32,092 bases of DNA from Clostridiales bacterium (GCA_020859945.1 JAJBVG010000022.1:1-32092); one strand, 5' to 3'. Counted from the stretch's first letter, positions 16,635 through 24,011 are shown. Translations and numbers: made by a program. Notes: generated from the sequence alone by a model not told the origin.

Positions 16635-16668
16635 TAGTAGTTAGTGGCCAGTGATTAGTGGTTAGTAA
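16635..16668 (+). repeat. Tandem heptamer array after pheA
   Basis: Five 7-base units of the type TTAGTGG (ttagtag, ttagtgg, ccagtga, ttagtgg, ttagtaa) start 8 bases after the pheA stop. The unit is the same type as the array at the end of the thioredoxin reductase gene (17932-17966, opposite orientation). Confidence 0.75.
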
Positions 16669-16694
16669 ACCAGCGTTAAACCAAAAGACGACAA

Positions 16695-16738
16695 AACGCC
16701 GCCCGGAGACAGGTACAAACCTGCGTCCGGGCGGCGTT
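16695..16738. terminator. Bidirectional terminator between convergent pheA and kinase genes
   Basis: A perfect 13-bp stem, AACGCCGCCCGGA (16695-16707) with TCCGGGCGGCGTT (16726-16738), has an extra inner CAGGT/ACCTG stem. On the minus strand it is followed by TTTTGTCGTCTTTT, a good T tract for the kinase operon. The plus-strand side (TTCTGT) is weaker. Confidence 0.8.
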
Positions 16739-16763
16739 CTGTACGGGAAAGCATTGCTTTTCC

Positions 16764-17549
16764 TTATTGTACATTGTTCATTGTAAATTGAATCTCTTCC
16801 CGCAATTCACCAACCGACTGAAACCGCCGTTCCGGGTTCGCCGCCAGACAGCGGCTCAGCAGCCGTTCCACCCGGCGGGGCAGGGGGCGATGGAACAGGC
16901 TCTCTCCCGGCAGCTCATGGGTGAGCAGCTGGAACGCCGTGACCCCCAGGGAGTACACGTCTGTCCGCTGGTCCAGCGGGAGGAACTGCTTCTGCTCCGG
17001 GGAGGCGTAGGCCATCGACATGGCCCGGATGGGAACGGTTTGGCCGGTCAACTCTCTGGCAATGTCGAAATCGGCCAGGCAGACCGCCCCGTCCTGCCGC
17101 AGAATCAGGTTGGCTGGCTTGATGTCGCAGTGGAGGATGGGCGGCTGGCTCTTGTGGAGATACGCCAGCGGCTCACAGGCGGAAAGCATCCACCCCAGCA
17201 CCTTGGGCCAGCGGGCGGGGACGCCCATGTTCCGGTTGCTCTTCAGAATCTGTTTCAGGCTGACGCCGGGGAGGTAGTCCTGCACGATGTAAAGCACCCC
17301 ATCCCCCTGCCCCAGCTCATGAAACCGGGGCAGCTGGGGGTGGTCCAGCCGCCGGAGGATGCGGAGGTTTTGTTCCAGGTCGGCAATGGCCTCCGGGCGC
17401 ACTTGCTTGACGGTGCAGAGGGCGCCGTCTGACCGCCTCCGGGCGCAGAACACCAAACTTTGGCCACCCTGCCCCAGTTGGCGGGTGATTTCATACCGGC
17501 CCGAAAAAATCTGTTCCAGCTCCTTCTGGGGAACGTCCGGTTCTGTCAC
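16764..17549 (-). CDS. Soluble Ser/Thr protein kinase (Hanks type)
   Basis: 261-residue kinase domain with no transmembrane segment, PASTA repeat or other sensor domain. Seen: Gly-rich loop GQGGQS (26-31), ATP Lys48 in CTVKQV, catalytic HCDIKPANL (Asp142, Asn147; Arg of HRD replaced by Cys), metal Asp160 in DFD (Gly of DFG replaced by Asp, a variant seen in bacterial kinases), YASPEQ (APE-like) and DVYSLGV. It is probably active, phosphorylating proteins in the cytosol. The GTG start overlaps the thioredoxin TGA as GTGA, so it is translationally coupled to trxA and cotranscribed with the thioredoxin reductase. The last eight residues are encoded by a repeat (16766-16790) and follow the natural end of helix I, so function is probably not disturbed. 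Confidence 0.9.
   Translation of the reverse strand: MTEPDVPQKELEQIFSGRYEITRQLGQGGQSLVFCARRRSDGALCTVKQVRPEAIADLEQNLRILRRLDHPQLPRFHELGQGDGVLYIVQDYLPGVSLKQILKSNRNMGVPARWPKVLGWMLSACEPLAYLHKSQPPILHCDIKPANLILRQDGAVCLADFDIARELTGQTVPIRAMSMAYASPEQKQFLPLDQRTDVYSLGVTAFQLLTHELPGESLFHRPLPRRVERLLSRCLAANPERRFQSVGELREEIQFTMNNVQ
16766..16790 (-). repeat. Tandem heptamer array forming the kinase 3' end
   Basis: Read on the minus strand: CAATTTA, CAATGAA, CAATGTA, CAAT(aa). Period 7. It encodes the last eight residues (QFTMNNVQ) and the first two bases of the stop codon of the kinase gene, so the coding sequence ends inside the repeat. Confidence 0.7.
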
Positions 17550-17872
17550 AGGGCCAGGGCTTCGTCCAGAGCGGCGGCGTAAGCGTCCTTGGGCATGGCC
17601 CCCACCTTGCGGTCCACCTGGTCGCCATCCTTGAAGATGACCACGTTGGGGATGCTCATGACGCCGTATTCGGCGGCAAGGCCCGGCTCCTGGTCCACGT
17701 CCACCTTGCCCACCAGCACCTTGCCGTCATAGTCCTTCGCCAGCTGCTCGATAGCCGGGGCGATCATCCGGCAGGGGCCGCACCAGGTCGCCCAAAAGTC
17801 CACCAGCATGACGCCGGGCTGTTTCAGCGCGTTGTTGAAACCTTCTTCGGAAAAATGAATGATATCTGCCAT
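17546..17872 (-). CDS. trxA: Thioredoxin
   Basis: 108-residue thioredoxin, the classical length, reducing protein disulfides in the cytosol. Seen: DFWATWCGPCRM with active-site Cys31 and Cys34, the buried Asp25 preceding it, and the cis-Pro segment MSIPNVVIF. The start at 17872 has AAAGGAG about 8 bases upstream; the longer open frame to 17941 has no SD. It lies 89 bases downstream of a thioredoxin reductase-like gene on the same strand and overlaps the kinase gene by 4 bases, so the three form one unit. Confidence 0.96.
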   Translation of the reverse strand: MADIIHFSEEGFNNALKQPGVMLVDFWATWCGPCRMIAPAIEQLAKDYDGKVLVGKVDVDQEPGLAAEYGVMSIPNVVIFKDGDQVDRKVGAMPKDAYAAALDEALAL

Positions 17873-17931
17873 GATACATACTCCTTTTCTGTTGTATAGG
17901 GGTTGATTTGTTTTAATTTTTGCACACGGGC

Positions 17932-17966
17932 TGCTAGCCACGAATCACTGACCACTGACCACTAGC
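17932..17966 (-). repeat. Tandem heptamer array at the thioredoxin reductase 3' end
   Basis: Read on the minus strand: GGCTAGTGG, then TCAGTGG, TCAGTGA, TTCGTGG, CTAGCAG, period 7. The TAG stop codon of the thioredoxin reductase gene (17964-17962) is part of the first unit. It occupies much of the 89-base gap before trxA. Confidence 0.7.
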
Positions 17967-18804
17967 CTTCCAGCCAGCGGTCAGCAGATTCCGCTGCAAC
18001 CTGGCCCTCGCCCACAGCCTTCGCCACCTGGAGGGGCTTGCCGGTGCAGTCCCCGGCGGCGAATACGCCGGGCAAATTCGTCTCCATCCGGCGATTGACC
18101 GCAATATACCCGTCCTCCGTAACAAGGTCGGGCAGTAAATCGGTGGGGACCACCGCCTCCCGGAGGATGAACACTCCGGCGCAGGGCAGCTTTGCCCCGT
18201 CCGCCAGCAGGCCCTCCACCGCGTTTTCCCCCAGCACCTCCAGCCGGTTTGCCCGCACAAAGGGGATGGACGGGGACAGGCCCTCCGGCTTGGCGGGGCT
18301 GACGTAGGTGACCTGGCAGCCGATGTCCGCCAAGTAATCCGCCTCCAGGGGCGCGTCGGCGCTGCGGCCCACTACGATGACCGGCTTGTTTCGGTAGAGC
18401 ATCCCGTCGCAGGTGGCGCAGTAGCTGACCCCACGGCCCAGCAGCCGCTGCTCGCCGGGGTATTTCTGCCCCCGCGCCACTCCGGTGGCGATAATCAGTG
18501 CCTTCGATTGGAACACCTCGCTGCCTACGGTGAGCATCCAGCCGTCGAAGGGCATGGCGGAGAGGACTTTGCCCGTCCGCAATTCCGCCCCCGCCTGCTG
18601 TGCGTGGTCCAGAAATTTGTCCATCAGCTCCTGTCCCGTCAGTCCTGGCAGGCCCAGGTAGTTGTCCACCCGTTCCGCCTTGGAAAGGGGATTCCGGGCG
18701 GTGGGGTTGGAAAGCACCAGGGCGGTGCGGTTCCGGCGGCGAAGGGTGATGGCGGCGCTGAGCCCCGCCGGGCCGCCGCCGATGATGATGCAGTCGTAGA
18801 CCAT
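17962..18804 (-). CDS. Thioredoxin reductase-like flavoprotein, atypical electron-donor site
   Basis: 280 residues, about 30 shorter than a standard TrxB. Seen: FAD-binding GGGPAG (9-14), the redox pair C129-A-T-C132, the second FAD segment FAAGDCTGKPLQVAKAVGEG (250 onward). In the middle domain the NADPH fingerprint GxGxxA reads VVGRSADAP (144-152) with Ser at the second Gly position, and the HRRxxxR motif for the 2'-phosphate is absent (VSPAKPEG instead). Such losses are known in ferredoxin- or flavin-dependent thioredoxin reductases of Clostridia, so the donor may not be NADPH; this is inference. First gene of the trx-kinase unit, behind a promoter at 18858-18886. Start chosen at the ATG fitting the family N-terminus. 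The stop lies in a tandem repeat. Confidence 0.88.
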   Translation of the reverse strand: MVYDCIIIGGGPAGLSAAITLRRRNRTALVLSNPTARNPLSKAERVDNYLGLPGLTGQELMDKFLDHAQQAGAELRTGKVLSAMPFDGWMLTVGSEVFQSKALIIATGVARGQKYPGEQRLLGRGVSYCATCDGMLYRNKPVIVVGRSADAPLEADYLADIGCQVTYVSPAKPEGLSPSIPFVRANRLEVLGENAVEGLLADGAKLPCAGVFILREAVVPTDLLPDLVTEDGYIAVNRRMETNLPGVFAAGDCTGKPLQVAKAVGEGQVAAESADRWLEG

Positions 18805-18857
18805 AGCGTCCTGCCCTGCCTTTCGTTCGTATTAGTATGGGTCTTTTCGACAGGATT

Positions 18858-18886
18858 ATTATACCCTGCCTCATCCCGGAAAACAA
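18858..18886 (-). promoter_or_regulatory. Promoter of the thioredoxin reductase-thioredoxin-kinase operon
   Basis: On the minus strand: TTGTTT (18886-18881), 17-base spacer, consensus TATAAT (18863-18858). The 5' UTR would be about 47 bases. Confidence 0.75.
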
Positions 18887-18948
18887 GACTGTTTCCTGTT
18901 TTTCATGCACTTGGAAAATTCGCCCGAAAAAGTTTAATTTGTTCTCTT

Positions 18949-18978
18949 TTGCCATAGACTTTGAGGGGGAGAGATGAT
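18949..18978 (+). promoter_or_regulatory. Possible prfB promoter
   Basis: TTGCCA (18949-18954), 18-base spacer, GATGAT (18973-18978), a 5/6 and 4/6 match. The 429-base gap 18805-19233 otherwise holds the divergent trx promoter, a palindromic repeat (19028-19102) and a short inverted repeat ATTGTT-AA-AACAAT (19171-19184) about 50 bases before prfB. No better prfB promoter was found. Confidence 0.3.
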
Positions 18979-19027
18979 AAGATAACAAATAATTAAACTG
19001 GTTATCCCTTTGAGTCAGCAATGTGGC

Positions 19028-19102
19028 AGAAACCCCTCCACCATGCTTCGCATGGTCCCCCTCCCCTTTCAGTGGAGGCAGGAGGGGTGGTCAGTTACGA
19101 AA
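19028..19102 (+). repeat. Dispersed palindromic element, copy 2
   Basis: Predicted three-way junction: outer stem ACCCCTCC with GGAGGGGT, first hairpin ACCATGC-TTC-GCATGGT, second hairpin CTCC..CTTTCA..GGAG. It is over 80 per cent identical by eye to copy 3 (29088-29164, inverted). It lies in the 5' region of prfB. Confidence 0.8.
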
Positions 19103-19233
19103 CGTAAATCGTAAATGCGAAAATCGCCATACAAAATGAAGTAGAACTGCATCATTGGGTAATTCAAGTGATTGTTAAAACAATATCTTAAAATGCCTGC
19201 GAAATGGCAAGCAGGAAAAGGTGAGGGAAAAGT

Positions 19234-20358
19234 ATGGCATCCATCAAGTTTGATGAATATCGCGTCAAGCTCCACAATCTGGCCCCGGTGCTGGAGGACC
19301 TGGGCAAGTCCCTGGGGCTGGAGGCCGCCGAGCAGGAGCTGGACCTGCTCCAGGCCCAGAGCGCGGCGGAGGATTTCTGGACCAACATGGAAAAGGCTCA
19401 GAAGGTCTCTCAGCGCATCAAGAACCTCCAGGACAAGATCGAGGCCCAGAACAAGCGCCTCTCCACGGTGGAGGATTTGTTAGTCCTGTGCGAAATGGGC
19501 ATGGAGGAGGACGACGACGAGCTGCTGGACGAACTGGAGTCCACCTATGCTGCTCTGGAGGCGGACATTGAATCTGCCCGGCTGTCCACCCTGTTCCGGG
19601 GGGAGTATGACCACAACGACTGTATGCTCTCCATCCACGCGGGGGCGGGCGGCACCGAGGCCCAGGACTGGGCCGCCATGCTGTTCCGCATGTACCAGCG
19701 CTGGGCGGACCGCCGTGGCTTCAAGTGCGAGACGCTGGACTACGAGGACGGCGATGAGGCGGGCATCAAGACTGCCACGCTGATGATTTCCGGCGAGAAC
19801 GCCTACGGCTACCTCCGCAGCGAACACGGCGTCCACCGGCTGGTGCGCATCTCCCCCTTCGACTCCAACGCCCGGCGGCAGACTTCCTTCGCCGCGGTGG
19901 AGGTCATGCCCGACCTGCCCGACGACGTAGAGGTGGACATCCGGCCGGAGGACGTGGAAATGCAGGTGTTCCGCAGCTCCGGCGCGGGCGGCCAGCACAT
20001 CAACAAGACCTCCTCCGCCGTCCGGCTCATCCACAAGCCCACCGGCATTGTGGTGTCCAGCCAGCAGGAGCGCTCCCAGTTCCAGAACAAGGACACCTGT
20101 TACCGGATGCTCCGGGATAAGCTGGTGCAACTGCAAATGCAGGCCCACGCGGAGAAAATTTCCGACCTGAAGGGCGTGCAGATGAAGATTGAATGGGGAA
20201 GCCAAATTCGCTCCTACGTCTTTATGCCCTACCAGATGGTCAAGGATATGCGCACCGCCTACGAGACCAGCAACATCAACGCCGTCATGGACGGCGACCT
20301 GGACGGGTTCATCAACGCCTACCTGACCGCCGAGGCCACCGGCAATTGGGCGAAGTAA
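19234..20358 (+). CDS. prfB: Peptide chain release factor 2 (no programmed frameshift)
   Basis: RF2 recognises UGA and UAA and triggers peptide release in the ribosome. 374 residues in one uninterrupted frame. Seen: N-terminal coiled-coil domain with LQDKIEAQNKRLSTVEDL, HAGAGGTEAQDWA, the codon-recognition tripeptide SPF (207-209), which marks RF2 rather than RF1, and the catalytic GGQ (252-254) in SSGAGGQHINKTSSAVRL. At the place where many prfB genes carry an in-frame UGA with a +1 shift site (about codon 25) this gene reads straight through LGKSLGLEAAE, so UGA-dependent autoregulation is absent. SD-like AGGTGAGGG lies just upstream of 19234. Followed by a terminator. Confidence 0.97.
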   Translation: MASIKFDEYRVKLHNLAPVLEDLGKSLGLEAAEQELDLLQAQSAAEDFWTNMEKAQKVSQRIKNLQDKIEAQNKRLSTVEDLLVLCEMGMEEDDDELLDELESTYAALEADIESARLSTLFRGEYDHNDCMLSIHAGAGGTEAQDWAAMLFRMYQRWADRRGFKCETLDYEDGDEAGIKTATLMISGENAYGYLRSEHGVHRLVRISPFDSNARRQTSFAAVEVMPDLPDDVEVDIRPEDVEMQVFRSSGAGGQHINKTSSAVRLIHKPTGIVVSSQQERSQFQNKDTCYRMLRDKLVQLQMQAHAEKISDLKGVQMKIEWGSQIRSYVFMPYQMVKDMRTAYETSNINAVMDGDLDGFINAYLTAEATGNWAK

Positions 20359-20377
20359 CTTCTTATATAGAGCTTCC

Positions 20378-20410
20378 CGCCGCCCTGCCTTTGACGGGGC
20401 GGCGCTTTTT
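20378..20410 (+). terminator. Intrinsic terminator after prfB
   Basis: An 8-bp stem CGCCGCCC (20378-20385) with GGGCGGCG (20397-20404), then CTTTTT. Confidence 0.87.
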
Positions 20411-20432
20411 GCCGTTTTCCAATGAAATCATA

Positions 20433-20461
20433 TTGAAAAAACGGTGTTTGTATGGTATAAA
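20433..20461 (+). promoter_or_regulatory. Promoter of the CDP-glycerol transferase genes
   Basis: TTGAAA (20433-20438), 17-base spacer, TATAAA (20456-20461). The -35 region is embedded in an imperfect inverted repeat, CCGTTTT..AAT (from 20412) with ATT..AAAACGG (to 20445), which might be an operator or simply the end of the terminator region. Confidence 0.75.
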
Positions 20462-20500
20462 AATAGAAACGACACGGCCTGAACAAAACCAGGGGAAAGG

Positions 20501-21649
20501 ATGGAGCTGATGGGATTTTTTCTGCTGATCGCAAGGTGGGGCCTGCGCTTCCTCTACCTGTTTTTTATGCCCCTGAAGGCCAAAAACAAGGTGGTCATGC
20601 TCTCCCGGGAATCCGACACCCCGCCGATAGACTTCCGCCTGCTGGAACAGGAGATCAAACGCCGTTCCCCGGAGACGGAGGTGGTCTACTTCTGCCGCAA
20701 AATGACCAAACAGGTCAACATCCCCTCCTACTGCTGGATGACGCTGAAAAGCCTCTACCACATCGCCACCGCCTCCGTCGCGGTGACAGACACCTACTCC
20801 ATCCAGCTGTGCGTGCTGCCCCACAAAAAGAGCCTGACGGTGGTGCAGATCTGGCACGCCCTCGGCGCGGTCAAGCGGTTCAGCTACCAGTGCCTGGACA
20901 CCCCCAATGGCCGCACCAGCCAGATGGCGGAGCAGATGTGTATGCACAAAAATTACGATTACATCCTCTGCACCTCCCAGGCCACCAAAGCCATTTATGT
21001 GGAGGCGTTCCACACCGCGCCGGAGAAAATTCTGGTGCTGGGGATGCCCCGCGTGGACTACATCCAACGCCCGGCCCCCGGCCTGCGGGAAAAGTTTTTG
21101 CAGCAGCGGCCCGACCTGCGGGGCAAAAAGCTGATGCTCTACCTGCCTACCTTCCGGGACGGAATCGACGAGGGCACCGAACAGCTGCTCCACGCCGCCG
21201 CCGGGATGGACGAGCTGGCGCTGCTGGTCAAGCCCCACCCCCTCTCCAACTTCCACGTTCCCCGGGGCAACCGCCCCGGCAAGGGCTGGTCCACTTATGA
21301 CCTGATGAAGGTCTGTGACGGCGTCATCACCGACTACTCCGCCTCCTCTCTGGAGGCCAGCCTGCTCCACAAGCCGGTGTACTTTTACCTCTTCGACTAC
21401 GAGGCGTACAAGTACAACCAGGGGCTGAACATCGACCCCAGCAAGGAGCTGCCGGGGGCCGTCTCCGTGGACGCCGCCGGGATGATGGAGAAAATTCGCG
21501 CCGGGAACTACGACCTGGAGGCCCTGGAGCGGTTCCGGGCCAAGTACATCCAGACTGCCGATGAGGACAACACTGCCGCTATCACCGAGTTCCTGCTGGA
21601 GCACATCCCAGCCGAATTGCGGCAGAGCAGGGAAGCTGCGAAGGTGTGA
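20501..21649 (+). CDS. CDP-glycerol glycerophosphotransferase family protein (TagB/TagF-like), shorter paralogue
   Basis: 382 residues of the Glyphos_transf family, which transfers glycerol phosphate (or ribitol phosphate) from the CDP-alditol to teichoic-acid-like polymers at the inner membrane face. Seen: a hydrophobic, basic N-terminus (MGFFLLIARWGLRFLYLFF) likely to lie on the membrane, QIWHALGAVKRF with the family His, LYLPTFRDG, LLVKPHPLSNF and CDGVITDYSASSLEASLL with the acidic nucleotide-binding residues. Start uncertain: ATG 20501 sits close to the AGGGGAAAGG, while ATG 20510 has it at 9-base spacing. It is followed 24 bases later by a second family member. Polymer identity unknown. 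Confidence 0.88.
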   Translation: MELMGFFLLIARWGLRFLYLFFMPLKAKNKVVMLSRESDTPPIDFRLLEQEIKRRSPETEVVYFCRKMTKQVNIPSYCWMTLKSLYHIATASVAVTDTYSIQLCVLPHKKSLTVVQIWHALGAVKRFSYQCLDTPNGRTSQMAEQMCMHKNYDYILCTSQATKAIYVEAFHTAPEKILVLGMPRVDYIQRPAPGLREKFLQQRPDLRGKKLMLYLPTFRDGIDEGTEQLLHAAAGMDELALLVKPHPLSNFHVPRGNRPGKGWSTYDLMKVCDGVITDYSASSLEASLLHKPVYFYLFDYEAYKYNQGLNIDPSKELPGAVSVDAAGMMEKIRAGNYDLEALERFRAKYIQTADEDNTAAITEFLLEHIPAELRQSREAAKV

Positions 21650-21673
21650 CATAAAAAGTAATAGGGTGACACT

Positions 21674-22990
21674 ATGAACATAAAAAAAGCCATCAAAACC
21701 ACTGCTTACAACGTGGCCAAAGCCTGCCCTCCCCTGCGGAGGGTGTACCGCCGGTGTTTGTTCGCCTACCGCCATTTTCACTACTGGGTCCACACCCGGG
21801 GACTGACGGTGGACAAGAAGCTGGTGGTGTTCTGCACCTTCTCCGGCAAGGGCTATTCCGACAGCCCCAAGGCCATTTATGAGTATATGCTCACGGAGGA
21901 GAAGTACGCGGATTACCGCTTTGTCTGGATTTTCCGGGAACCGGACAATTTCCGCTGGCTGGAGGGCAACCGCAACACCACCATTGTCCGCTGGGCCTCC
22001 AAGGAGTACGAGCGGGCCATGGCCTCCGCCGGGTACTGGATCTTCAACTACCGGGTCAGCGACCACATCTGGCCCAAAGAGGACCAGACCTATGTGGAGT
22101 GCTGGCACGGCACCCCATTGAAACGGCTGGGCTACGACATCACCGCCGGGGGCAATGTGATGAACACGTCCAAGGAGATCCAGCGGAAGTACGACCTGGA
22201 CTCCGCCAAGTTCAAATACATTATTTCCCCCTCGCCCTACTGCTCGGAGAAGTTCGTCTCCGCCTGGAATCTGACCGCCATCGGTAAAGAAAACACCATT
22301 CTGGAGCAGGGCTACCCCCGGAACGACTTTTTGCTGAACCACACCCAGGCCGATGTGGACGACATCAAGGCCCGGCTCCACATCACTCCGGCGGAGATCG
22401 GAGGCAGAAAAATCGTCCTCTACGCCCCCACCTGGCGGGACAACCAGCACGACGACGCCAACGGCTACAGCTACAAGCTGGGGCTGGACTTCCAGCGGCT
22501 GCGCCAGGAGTTGGGGGAGGACATCGTGGTGCTGTTCCGCGCCCACTACCTGGTGGCCAGTCAGTTCGACTTCGCTGCCTATGAGGGCTTTGTCTACAAC
22601 GTCTCCAGCTACCCCGACATCAACCACCTGTACCTGGCCGCCGACCTGCTCATCACCGACTACTCCTCGGTGTTCTTCGACTACGCCAACCTCCGCAAGC
22701 CCATGCTGTTTTATATGTACGACCTGGCCGCTTACCGGGACGACATCCGGGGCTTTTACATCGGCCTGGACGAGCTGCCCGGCCCCATCGTGGAGACGGA
22801 GGACGAATTGCTCCGGGCCATTCCCGCGCAGCTGGCCGACAGCAGCCAGTGGGCGGAGCAGTACGAGACCTTCTGCCAGAAGTTCAGCCCATTTGACGAC
22901 GGCCACGCCAGCCAGCGGGCGCTGGAAATCATTCTGGGAGAAAAGCCCAACGTCCGGGCCAGTCAACAGCGGGAAACGGTGGGCGTTTGA
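21674..22990 (+). CDS. CDP-glycerol glycerophosphotransferase family protein (TagF-like)
   Basis: 438 residues. Seen: a basic amphipathic N-terminus, FCTFSGKGYSDSPKAIYEYM, CWHGTPLKRLGYDI with the catalytic His, YISPSPYCSEKF, YAPTWRDNQHDD, a phosphate-binding VLFRAHYLV and LLITDYSSVFFDYANLRKP. It matches the catalytic half of TagF polymerases better than its upstream neighbour, so one may prime and one extend the polymer; that division is inference. The C-terminal coding end carries the -35 hexamer of the next promoter: the TGA stop is inside TTGACG. Probably cotranscribed with the preceding gene from 20433-20461. Confidence 0.9.
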   Translation: MNIKKAIKTTAYNVAKACPPLRRVYRRCLFAYRHFHYWVHTRGLTVDKKLVVFCTFSGKGYSDSPKAIYEYMLTEEKYADYRFVWIFREPDNFRWLEGNRNTTIVRWASKEYERAMASAGYWIFNYRVSDHIWPKEDQTYVECWHGTPLKRLGYDITAGGNVMNTSKEIQRKYDLDSAKFKYIISPSPYCSEKFVSAWNLTAIGKENTILEQGYPRNDFLLNHTQADVDDIKARLHITPAEIGGRKIVLYAPTWRDNQHDDANGYSYKLGLDFQRLRQELGEDIVVLFRAHYLVASQFDFAAYEGFVYNVSSYPDINHLYLAADLLITDYSSVFFDYANLRKPMLFYMYDLAAYRDDIRGFYIGLDELPGPIVETEDELLRAIPAQLADSSQWAEQYETFCQKFSPFDDGHASQRALEIILGEKPNVRASQQRETVGV

Positions 22991-23015
22991 CGCTGGGGCT
23001 GTCCTGTGGTATACT
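22987..23015 (+). promoter_or_regulatory. Promoter overlapping the stop codon of the TagF-like gene
   Basis: TTGACG (22987-22992), 17-base spacer, TATACT (23010-23015). The TGA stop of the upstream gene is within the -35 element. It drives the polymer-export permease after a leader of about 205 bases that contains a palindromic repeat (23078-23147) and a CGGCG-GAGA-CGCCG hairpin (23199-23212) just before the SD. Confidence 0.78.
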
Positions 23016-23077
23016 ATTTATTGGTTATTCTTTTGAATCAGCACAAACAAATTCGCGCAAAATTGATTCCCACAGCC

Positions 23078-23147
23078 TGTAGGGGCGGCCCGTGGCCGCA
23101 CGCAGGAACCATCTGCTTACCCTGGGCGGCCGAGGGCCACCCCTACA
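23078..23147 (+). repeat. Inverted-repeat element with TGTAGGGG ends
   Basis: 70 bases bounded by TGTAGGGG (23078-23085) and CCCCTACA (23140-23147). The two halves are nearly palindromic for about 25 bases (TGTAGGGG[c/t]GGCCC..GGCCGC). It resembles the small non-coding palindromic repeats scattered in Clostridia genomes; only one copy is in the window. Confidence 0.7.
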
Positions 23148-23228
23148 CATACGATAGCAAAATGGATAGTTAAATGCTGTTTTGTGCAAGAAGCGCTGCG
23201 GCGGAGACGCCGATAAGGGAGCGAAGCT

Positions 23229-24011
23229 ATGATCCGGTTTCTAAAAGACGTACACAAATACTGGCGCTACATCCTCTACTCGGCCAGGGCGCAGCTGAAA
23301 GACGAGGTGGCCGGTTCCTTCCTGAACTGGCTGTGGTGGATTCTGGACCCGCTGCTGTTCATGCTGGTCTACACCTTTGTTTACACCATTGTCTTTGGCA
23401 GGAGCCAGGACTATCTGTGCGCCTTCATCTTCATCGGTTATACCACCTGGCAGTTTTTTGACCGGTGCGTCAACGGCAGCGTCAAGCTGGTGAAGCGATA
23501 CCAATCGGTGTTGTCTAAGGTCTATCTGCCCAAGTTCATCCTGATTTTGGCCAATATGATGGTGCAGGGCTTTAAAATGCTCATCGGCTTCGGCCTGGTG
23601 TTTATCACCATGCTGATTTACCGGGTGCCGTGGACGCCAAAGGTGCTGTGGGTGGTGCCCTATCTGCTGTTGCTGTTCCTGCTGACCTTCGGGCTGAGCT
23701 GCGTGCTGCTCCACGGCGGCGTGTATATCGAGGATCTGTCCAACATCATCCGGGTGCTGCTGCGGCTGATGTTCTACCTGTCCGGCATCTTCTACAACCC
23801 GGAAAAGCAGCTGGAGGGGATCGCTCAGTACGCCCTGATCCGGCTCAATCCCACCTGCTATATCATCACTCAGCTGCGCAACTCTATGCTCTACGCCAAG
23901 ACTCCCCTGCTGAACTGGTATTTGGTTTGGGCAGTGGCGGGACTGCTGCTGTCCATCATCGGCGTCCGGCTGATTTATAAGTACGAGCGGCGGTATGTGA
24001 AGTCCGTCTGA
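23229..24011 (+). CDS. ABC-2 type permease for teichoic acid/polysaccharide export (TagG/Wzm-like)
   Basis: 260-residue integral membrane protein. Seen: a cytosolic amphipathic N-terminus with LKDEVAGSFLNWLWWILDP, the family's typical first-helix signature, then about six predicted membrane segments (roughly residues 30-52, 58-75, 94-121, 128-154, 167-181 and 224-247) and a basic C-terminus (KYERRYVKSV). This family exports undecaprenyl-linked teichoic acids or O-antigen-like chains and works with an ATPase (TagH/Wzt). No ATPase gene follows: a terminator and infC do. Location after two CDP-glycerol transferases supports export of an alditol-phosphate polymer. SD AGGGAG lies 7 bases before the ATG. 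Confidence 0.88.
   Translation: MIRFLKDVHKYWRYILYSARAQLKDEVAGSFLNWLWWILDPLLFMLVYTFVYTIVFGRSQDYLCAFIFIGYTTWQFFDRCVNGSVKLVKRYQSVLSKVYLPKFILILANMMVQGFKMLIGFGLVFITMLIYRVPWTPKVLWVVPYLLLLFLLTFGLSCVLLHGGVYIEDLSNIIRVLLRLMFYLSGIFYNPEKQLEGIAQYALIRLNPTCYIITQLRNSMLYAKTPLLNWYLVWAVAGLLLSIIGVRLIYKYERRYVKSV

Noticed and set aside
19171-19184. ATTGTT-AA-AACAAT palindrome upstream of prfB as an operator
   Set aside because: Short, AT-rich and single; no promoter is convincingly placed around it.
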